DNA from: Verrucomicrobiota bacterium
Lineage (GTDB): Bacteria; Verrucomicrobiota; Verrucomicrobiia; Opitutales; Opitutaceae
Reading direction: 5' to 3'
Length of the DNA stretch: 8,124 nt
NCBI GenBank assembly: GCA_030916665.1
Contig: JAUPWC010000114.1
Span: forward strand, 1-8,124
Position numbers and translations under genes: made by a program. Shown here piece by piece: positions 1 through 5,024 of this stretch; within the stretch, counting starts at the first letter, position 1, and every line of letters begins with the position of its first letter. Below the pieces are notes generated by a model. The model did no database searches. It was not told the DNA's origin and saw only the letters and a program-made list of their open reading frames with translations.

Positions 1-1792
1 CGCGTCCTATCTCTCCACGGCCACGGCCGGGGCCATCGCGGCAATCTCCGTCATCCTCCTGCTGCACGGCGAGCGCTTCGAGCAGTCGTGGGAATGGCTC
101 CGCTTCGGTGACTTCGCGATCTCGCTCGGCATCAAATACGACGACCTCGCCGCGCTGATGCTCTTCATCGTCGGCTTCGTGGGTTTCCTGATCCACGTTT
201 TCTCGCTCGGCTACATGCACGACGACGCGGCCCGGGCGCGGTTCTTTGGCGGCCTGTCCATCTTCATGTTCTCGATGATCGGCATCGTGCTCGCCGACAA
301 CCTGTTCATGATTTTCATCTTCTGGGAGCTGGTCGGCTTCAGCTCCTGGCTGCTGATCGGGCATTATTTCCAGAAGCAGTCCGCCTCCGACGCCGCGAAG
401 AAGGCCTTCATCGTCAACCGCGTGGGCGACTTCGGTTTCCTGCTCGGCATTGTGATGTGCTTCTGGAGCAACGGCACGGTCAACCTCTCCGAACTGGCCG
501 CCAGGGGCGAGGCGCACCAGCTGGTTTACAGCACACTCATCCCGCTGCTGCTGTTTTGCGGTGCGGTCGGCAAGTCGGCCCAGATGCCCCTGCAGGTGTG
601 GCTGCCCGATGCGATGGAGGGCCCGACACCCGTCTCCGCCCTCATCCACGCCGCCACGATGGTGGCCGCCGGCATCTTCATGCTCTGCCGCATCAACGTC
701 CTCATGGTGCCGCAGGCGCTCGAGGTCATCATGTGGATCGGCACCGCCACAGCGCTTTACGCGGCCCTCTGCGCCATCGTGCAGAGCGACATCAAGAAGG
801 TGCTGGCCTACTCGACGCTCTCGCAACTCGGCTACATGGTCGCGGCGTTTGGTCTCGGCTCGCTTGCGGTCGAGCACGACATGGGCGGCACCGCCCACAA
901 GATTGTCCTCGCTGTCGGCGTCGGCGCCGCGATGTTCCACCTGACGACCCACGCCTTCTTCAAGGCTCTCATGTTCCTCGGCTCCGGCTCCGTCATCCAC
1001 GGCTGCCACCACGAGCAGGACATCTTCAAGATGGGCGGTCTCGCGAAGAAGATGCCCATCACCTTCGCGACCTTCACCATCGGCGTGCTCGCCATCATCG
1101 GCATGCCGCTGCTCTCCGGCTTCTTCTCCAAGGATGCGATCCTCTACCTCGCGATGAAGAACAACACCGCGGTCTTCGCCCTGCTGGCGCTCACCGCCGT
1201 GATCACGTCGTTCTACATGATCCGCCTGTGGAAAATCACCTTCCTCGGCACGCCCCGCTCCAAGGACGCCGAGCACGCGCACGAAAGCGGCTTGGTCATG
1301 ACGCTCCCGCTGATCATTCTGGCCGTGCTGTCCGTCGTCGGTGGTTACGGCTTCGCGTTCGGCAAGCTGGGCGGTGAGATCGCCGCCCTCGTGCCGCATG
1401 CCCACGGCACCGACCACACCGTGATCCTGCTCGTCTCGCTGGCGGTCATGACGATCGGCGGCGGCGCAGCCCTGTTCTTCTACAAACCCTCCGACCACGA
1501 CACGCTGGAGGAGAAGTCGCAGGGCCTGTTCCGCCTGCTGACCGGCGTGAAGGAGTCCTTCGACAAGGTTTACGACTACTACGTCGCCAAGGTCCAGCAG
1601 CGCTTCGCGATGCTGATCAACTTCCTCGAGCAGATCTTCCTCGCCGGCCTGATCATCCGCGGCCTCGCCGGGGTGGTGGGCCTGATCGGCCTGGGCGCCC
1701 GCGCGCTCTACACCGGCAGCATCCACGTTTACGTCTATTGGTTCCTGCTCGGCGCCGTGGTCCTCTGGGCCTTCGCCTCCGGCATTCTTTAA
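1..1792 (+). CDS. nuoL: NADH-quinone oxidoreductase subunit L (complex I), 5'-truncated by window edge
   Basis: NuoL is the most distal antiporter-like subunit of the complex I membrane arm; it pumps protons and sends a long lateral helix back along the arm. The reading frame is open from base 2 (base 1 ends the previous codon), giving 596 visible residues. Comparison with remembered E. coli NuoL (613 residues) suggests about 30-35 N-terminal residues lie upstream, so the internal ATG at 158 is not the true start. Key ionisable residues are present: the TM5 Glu in FWELVGF (codon 326-328), the TM7 Lys in GAVGKSAQMPLQVWLPDAM (572-574), the following ALIHAATM histidine, HLTTHAFFKAL with its Lys (962-964), and the TM12 Lys in GFFSKD (1130-1132). 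The C-terminus has the FDKVYDYY region and further hydrophobic segments, consistent with the lateral helix and last TM helix. It is the first gene of the nuoL-nuoM-nuoN order seen here. Confidence 0.97.
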   Translation, partial: ASYLSTATAGAIAAISVILLLHGERFEQSWEWLRFGDFAISLGIKYDDLAALMLFIVGFVGFLIHVFSLGYMHDDAARARFFGGLSIFMFSMIGIVLADNLFMIFIFWELVGFSSWLLIGHYFQKQSASDAAKKAFIVNRVGDFGFLLGIVMCFWSNGTVNLSELAARGEAHQLVYSTLIPLLLFCGAVGKSAQMPLQVWLPDAMEGPTPVSALIHAATMVAAGIFMLCRINVLMVPQALEVIMWIGTATALYAALCAIVQSDIKKVLAYSTLSQLGYMVAAFGLGSLAVEHDMGGTAHKIVLAVGVGAAMFHLTTHAFFKALMFLGSGSVIHGCHHEQDIFKMGGLAKKMPITFATFTIGVLAIIGMPLLSGFFSKDAILYLAMKNNTAVFALLALTAVITSFYMIRLWKITFLGTPRSKDAEHAHESGLVMTLPLIILAVLSVVGGYGFAFGKLGGEIAALVPHAHGTDHTVILLVSLAVMTIGGGAALFFYKPSDHDTLEEKSQGLFRLLTGVKESFDKVYDYYVAKVQQRFAMLINFLEQIFLAGLIIRGLAGVVGLIGLGARALYTGSIHVYVYWFLLGAVVLWAFASGIL

Positions 1793-1875
1793 CCACTAAA
1801 CCACACTCATTTTTCACTAATCAGCCGAACCTAAGAGCATCTTCATTAGTGTCACCTTAGTGGCCATTAGTGGTT
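1791..1875. repeat. Imperfect inverted repeat of TTAGTG-type units between nuoL and nuoM
   Basis: The left arm (1791-1824) begins inside the nuoL stop codon with AACCACTAA. The right arm (1841-1875) ends with the exact complement TTAGTGGTT. With one gap, the reverse complement of the left arm matches the right arm at 24 of 34 positions, and the unpaired spacer is 16 bases. The right arm has TTAGTG at 1846, 1857 and 1867, about one helical turn apart. The left arm carries the inverted counterparts, one of them degenerate. It is AT-richer than the flanking genes. It could be an interspersed repeat family member, a transcript hairpin, or a protein-binding site. I recall similar TTNGTG-type short repeats in verrucomicrobial genomes, but cannot verify that here. 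It is not a CRISPR, because there are no unique spacers of constant length. Confidence 0.7.
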
Positions 1876-1892
1876 TCTCCGACTTCCGATTC

Positions 1893-3419
1893 ATGCCTGA
1901 CAACGCCCAACTTCTGCAGCTCGCCATCGCCACGCCGCTCGTGGCCGCGCTCATCATCGCGCTCGGGCTGCCCAAGCGGTTTGCCACGAAGCTCGCGCTC
2001 GTCGCCTTTGCCGTCCCGGCGGCCGTCGCGCTCTGGCTCTGGTCCCAGTATCCGGCCGAGGGTGGGGCGCGTTACCATTACCTGAGCTCGATCGACACCG
2101 GCCTCGCGAACTACGGCATCAGCCTGAAGCTCGGTCTCAACGGCATTGCGCTGCCCATGTTCCTGCTCGCGGCCATCGTCGGCGGCGCGGCCGGGCTCTA
2201 CGCGCTGCGCTCCTCGGCCGAACGCCTGAAGACCTACCTCGTGCTCCTGCTCATCATGCACGGCGGCCTGCTGGGCGTGTTCGCCTCGGTGGACATCTTC
2301 TTCTTCTATTTCTTCCACGAACTGGCGCTCATCCCGACCTTCATCATGGTCGGCATCTGGGGCGGCCGCGACCGCAACTACGCGGCCATGAAGATGACGA
2401 TCTACCTCACCGTCGGCGCCATGCTGTCGCTGATCGGCCTGATCGCCATCTACGTGAAAAGCGGGGCCAACACCTTCGACCTGATCTCGCTCAAGGAAGC
2501 CATTGCGGCCGACGGCCTCGCAGTCACCACGCAAAAACACATCTTCGGCGTCCTAATGTTCGGCTTCGGCATTCTGGTCTCGCTCTGGCCGCTGCACACC
2601 TGGGCCCCGTTGGGCTACGGTGCCGCGCCCAGTTCCGCCGCCATGCTCCATGCCGGCGTGCTCAAGAAGTTCGGCCTCTACGGCCTGATCCAGATCGCCC
2701 TGCCGCTCCTGCCCGCGGGCGCCGCGCACTGGGCTTGGCCGCTCGCGGTGCTGGCCGCGGTGGGCAATGTGCTCGTCATCGGTTTCGTCACCATGGCCCA
2801 GCGCGACCTGAAGCAGATGCTCGGTTACAGCTCGGTCATGCACATGGGCTACTGCTTCCTCGGCATTGCCGCCCTCTCGACCGTCGGCACCGGCGGCGTG
2901 GTGTTGCTCATGGTGGCGCACGGACTCTCGGTCGCGCTGCTGTTCATGATGGCGACTTGCATCCACCACCGCACCCACACCTTCGACCTGTCGGAAATGG
3001 GCGGCCTCGCGCAGAAGACCCCGGTGCTCGCGGGCTTCTTCGTGGCCGCGACCATGGCCAGCATCGGCCTGCCCGGCTTCGCCAACTTCTGGGGCGAACT
3101 GACCGTCTTCGTGGCGCTCTGGAATTTCTCCAAGGTCCTCACCGCCGTCGCCGTCGCCGGCGTCGTCATCTCAGCCATCTACGGTCTGCGCGCCGCCGCG
3201 CGGGTGTTCTTCGGTCCGCAGACCGAGGCGCTCCAGCGCGTGCTCAAGGCGCATCCGCCGATGGACCTGGGGTGGGGCGAACGCCTGCCGGCCCTGCTCT
3301 TGCTGGCCGCGCTGCTGTTCTTCGGCTTCTACCCGAAGGCGATCTCCCTGCCCGTGGATCAGGCGTTGAATCCGCCGGCCAACGTGGCCGAGGTCTCGCC
3401 CGTTACCTTCCAACGCTGA
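1893..3419 (+). CDS. nuoM: NADH-quinone oxidoreductase subunit M (complex I), with altered TM7 motif
   Basis: NuoM is the middle antiporter-like subunit of the complex I membrane arm. From ATG 1893 it has 508 residues, close to E. coli NuoM (509). A GTG at 1860 would add 11 residues, but these are encoded inside the inverted repeat and do not resemble a NuoM N-terminus; neither start has a Shine-Dalgarno motif. Family signatures are FFHELALIPTFIMVGIWGG with the TM5 Glu (2319-2321), HAGVLKKFGLYG with the TM8 Lys (2667-2669), LKQMLGYSSVMHMGY, MVAHGLSVALLF, and GLPGFANFWGEL with the TM12 Glu (3096-3098). The oddity is in TM7: the position of E. coli Lys234, five residues before PLH, is Leu (codon 2574-2576), and the usual WLPDAH reads WAPLGY. 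Both are intact in NuoL and NuoN nearby. The gene is co-directional with nuoN and 12 bases upstream of it, so it is very probably co-transcribed. Its identity as NuoM rather than NuoL or NuoN rests on gene order, length and the TM12 Glu. Confidence 0.95.
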   Translation: MPDNAQLLQLAIATPLVAALIIALGLPKRFATKLALVAFAVPAAVALWLWSQYPAEGGARYHYLSSIDTGLANYGISLKLGLNGIALPMFLLAAIVGGAAGLYALRSSAERLKTYLVLLLIMHGGLLGVFASVDIFFFYFFHELALIPTFIMVGIWGGRDRNYAAMKMTIYLTVGAMLSLIGLIAIYVKSGANTFDLISLKEAIAADGLAVTTQKHIFGVLMFGFGILVSLWPLHTWAPLGYGAAPSSAAMLHAGVLKKFGLYGLIQIALPLLPAGAAHWAWPLAVLAAVGNVLVIGFVTMAQRDLKQMLGYSSVMHMGYCFLGIAALSTVGTGGVVLLMVAHGLSVALLFMMATCIHHRTHTFDLSEMGGLAQKTPVLAGFFVAATMASIGLPGFANFWGELTVFVALWNFSKVLTAVAVAGVVISAIYGLRAAARVFFGPQTEALQRVLKAHPPMDLGWGERLPALLLLAALLFFGFYPKAISLPVDQALNPPANVAEVSPVTFQR

Positions 3420-3431
3420 TTTCCCGCCGCC

Positions 3432-4946
3432 ATGTCCCCGGAACTACTCAAGGCAGTCGCTGATTCGAACCACTGGTGGGCCATCGGGCCGGAGATCATC
3501 CTGGCCTGCGCCGCGCTGGGCCTGCTGGTGCTGGAGATCGTCACGCCCAAGGAGCACCACCGCTACATCCCGGCCATGGCGATCGCCTCGCTGGCCATGG
3601 TGCTGACGGCGGTTGTCATCACCTTCACGAGCAGCAACTGGAGCGAGGAACTGCTCTTTGGCGGCCTCATCCGGCTCACCGGGGCCGGACAGATCGCGCG
3701 AGTGTTTTTCCTCCTCTCGTCCCTGCTGGTGTGCTTCCTCGCCACGATCTGCCTGCCGCGGGCGAAGATGCCCCGGGTGGAGTTCTACCACATCGTGCTG
3801 GTGGTCACCGCCGCGCTGATGCTGCTCGCGCACAGCAATCACTTCGCGCTGTTCTTCGTCGCGCTGGAGACGGTCACGATCGGGTTCTACATCCTCGTGA
3901 GCTATTTCCGCGACAACGCCCTCACGCTTGAGGCCGGTCTGAAATACCTCGTGCTCGGCGCGCTCAGCTCGGCGATTTTGCTCTTCGGCATCGTGCTGCT
4001 CTACGGCGCGGTCGGTCGCGTGGAGATGGACGGCTTTGTCCGCACGGGCTTCGACTTCGCCGCGGTGCGCGCCTTCCTCGTGGAGAATCCCGACAACTTC
4101 CTCGCCATCGCCGGCACCTTGCTCGTGCTGGGCGGCGTGGCCTTCAAGATCGGCGCGTTTCCCTTCCACGTCTGGGTACCCGACGTCTATCAGGGCGCAC
4201 CCACGCCCGTGACGGCCTTCCTCGCCGTCTCGTCCAAGGCCGCCGGTTTCGCCGTGTTGCTGACGCTGGTGCTCAATGTCTTCGCCCCGATCACCGACAA
4301 GCTCGTGCCCGTGCTCTCCGTGCTCGCCGCCGCCACGATCCTGATCGGCAACCTTTCCGCGCTGAAGCAGCGCAACGCCAAGCGCCTGATGGGTCTCTCC
4401 GGCGTCTCGCACGCCGGTTACCTGCTGATGGGCGTGGTCGCCGCACTCACCGTGCCGTGGGCGGCCGGCGCCGTGTGGTTCTACTTGTTCACCTACCTCT
4501 TTGCCTCGATGGCGGTCTTCGGCGTCATGGCCTATCTCGCCGGGGCCGACGACACCGCGCAGGAGCTCGACCACTACGAGAAGCTGGCCAAGGAACGTCC
4601 GTTCCTCGGCGCCGTGCTCGCGGTCGGCATCGGCTCGCTCGCCGGCATCCCGCCGCTTGCCGGTTTCATGGGCAAGCTGCTGATCTTCGTCGCCGCGTTC
4701 CAGGCGCACCTCTACGGCCTGCTCGCCGTGGCCATCGTTGGCGTGGTGGTGTCGATCTACTACTACTTCGGCTGGATCAAAGCCGCCTTCTTCGAGACCT
4801 GGACGCCGAACCCCGAGTCCGCCCCCGCCCGCCCCGCTCCCGCTGCGCCGACCCTCATCGGCAGCGCCATCCTCGCCTCGCTCGCCCTCGTCACCGTCCT
4901 CCTCGGCTTCTACCAGGAACCCCTCACGCGCTGGCTGCTGCCGTGA
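3432..4946 (+). CDS. nuoN: NADH-quinone oxidoreductase subunit N (complex I)
   Basis: NuoN is the antiporter-like subunit nearest the quinone-binding connection of complex I, and takes part in proton translocation. The 504-residue product is somewhat longer than E. coli NuoN, with an N-terminal extension before the first membrane helix and a Pro/Ala-rich loop (residues about 459-473) before the last one. Conserved residues are present: TM5 Glu146 in FFVALETVTIGFYILVSYFR, TM7 Lys239 in GGVAFKIGAFPFHVWVPDVY followed by QGAPTPV, TM8 Lys269 in AVSSKAAGF, and TM12 Lys415 in GIPPLAGFMGKLLIF. ATG 3432 is the natural start, 12 bases after the nuoM stop. It is preceded by the C-rich tract cccgccgcc rather than a Shine-Dalgarno motif, so translation may depend on coupling to nuoM. 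It looks like the last gene of the operon, since a hairpin follows directly. Confidence 0.97.
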   Translation: MSPELLKAVADSNHWWAIGPEIILACAALGLLVLEIVTPKEHHRYIPAMAIASLAMVLTAVVITFTSSNWSEELLFGGLIRLTGAGQIARVFFLLSSLLVCFLATICLPRAKMPRVEFYHIVLVVTAALMLLAHSNHFALFFVALETVTIGFYILVSYFRDNALTLEAGLKYLVLGALSSAILLFGIVLLYGAVGRVEMDGFVRTGFDFAAVRAFLVENPDNFLAIAGTLLVLGGVAFKIGAFPFHVWVPDVYQGAPTPVTAFLAVSSKAAGFAVLLTLVLNVFAPITDKLVPVLSVLAAATILIGNLSALKQRNAKRLMGLSGVSHAGYLLMGVVAALTVPWAAGAVWFYLFTYLFASMAVFGVMAYLAGADDTAQELDHYEKLAKERPFLGAVLAVGIGSLAGIPPLAGFMGKLLIFVAAFQAHLYGLLAVAIVGVVVSIYYYFGWIKAAFFETWTPNPESAPARPAPAAPTLIGSAILASLALVTVLLGFYQEPLTRWLLP

Positions 4947-4975
4947 GATGAAGGTGCGGCGCACCTTTATTTAGG
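4947..4975 (+). terminator. Rho-independent terminator-like hairpin after nuoN
   Basis: Directly after the nuoN TGA, AAGGTGC (4951-4957) and GCACCTT (4961-4967) form a perfect 7-bp stem around a GGC loop. Four outer pairs (two G-U wobble, two A-T) can extend it to 11 bp. The sequence after the perfect stem is TATTTA, with TTTATTTA overall from 4966, a modest T-rich tail rather than an unbroken run. Its placement fits the end of the nuo transcript. Strength is uncertain because of the interrupted T-tract. Confidence 0.72.
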
Positions 4976-4978
4976 CGG

Positions 4979-5009
4979 TTAAAAATATCCGACGGGTCGG
5001 AATTATAGG
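4979..5009 (+). promoter_or_regulatory. Weak sigma70-like promoter candidate with internal palindrome
   Basis: Between the hairpin and the next gene there is TTAAAA (4979-4984; 4 of 6 matches to TTGACA) and TATAGG (5004-5009; 4 of 6 to TATAAT), separated by 19 bases, slightly wider than ideal. A perfect 14-base palindrome, TCCGAC-GG-GTCGGA (4988-5001), sits exactly between the two boxes. That would suit an operator or a transcript hairpin. The gap is locally AT-rich in a GC-rich region, which supports a promoter being here, but the boxes themselves are weak. Confidence 0.3.
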
Positions 5010-5024
5010 GCATCGTCCGCCGCG

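Noticed and set aside
158..160. ATG at 158 as the start of nuoL
   Set aside because: The frame is open upstream to base 2 and the upstream residues match the NuoL N-terminal membrane region, so the gene begins before the window.
457..1377. A 306-codon + strand frame inside nuoL in another phase
   Set aside because: Arg/His-rich out-of-frame reading of nuoL codons with no family features.
1846..1875. Short regularly spaced TTAGTG repeats as a possible CRISPR remnant
   Set aside because: Repeat cores of 6-9 bases with 4-5 base gaps and inverted copies do not match repeat-spacer architecture, and there are no cas genes.
1857..2978. Long - strand frames (227 and 141 codons) antisense to nuoM
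   Set aside because: Low-complexity His/Arg/Glu/Gly-rich shadow translations with no recognisable domain; the + strand has conserved nuoM.
2735..3463. A 242-codon + strand frame overlapping nuoM and the nuoN start
   Set aside because: Arg/Gly/His-rich shadow; the conserved nuoM and nuoN frames explain the sequence.
3444..4964. A 506-codon open frame on the - strand covering nearly all of nuoN
   Set aside because: The product is rich in Arg, Glu, Gly and His with no membrane segments or motifs. It is the expected antisense shadow of a GC-rich gene with strong third-position bias, and nuoN on the + strand is certain.
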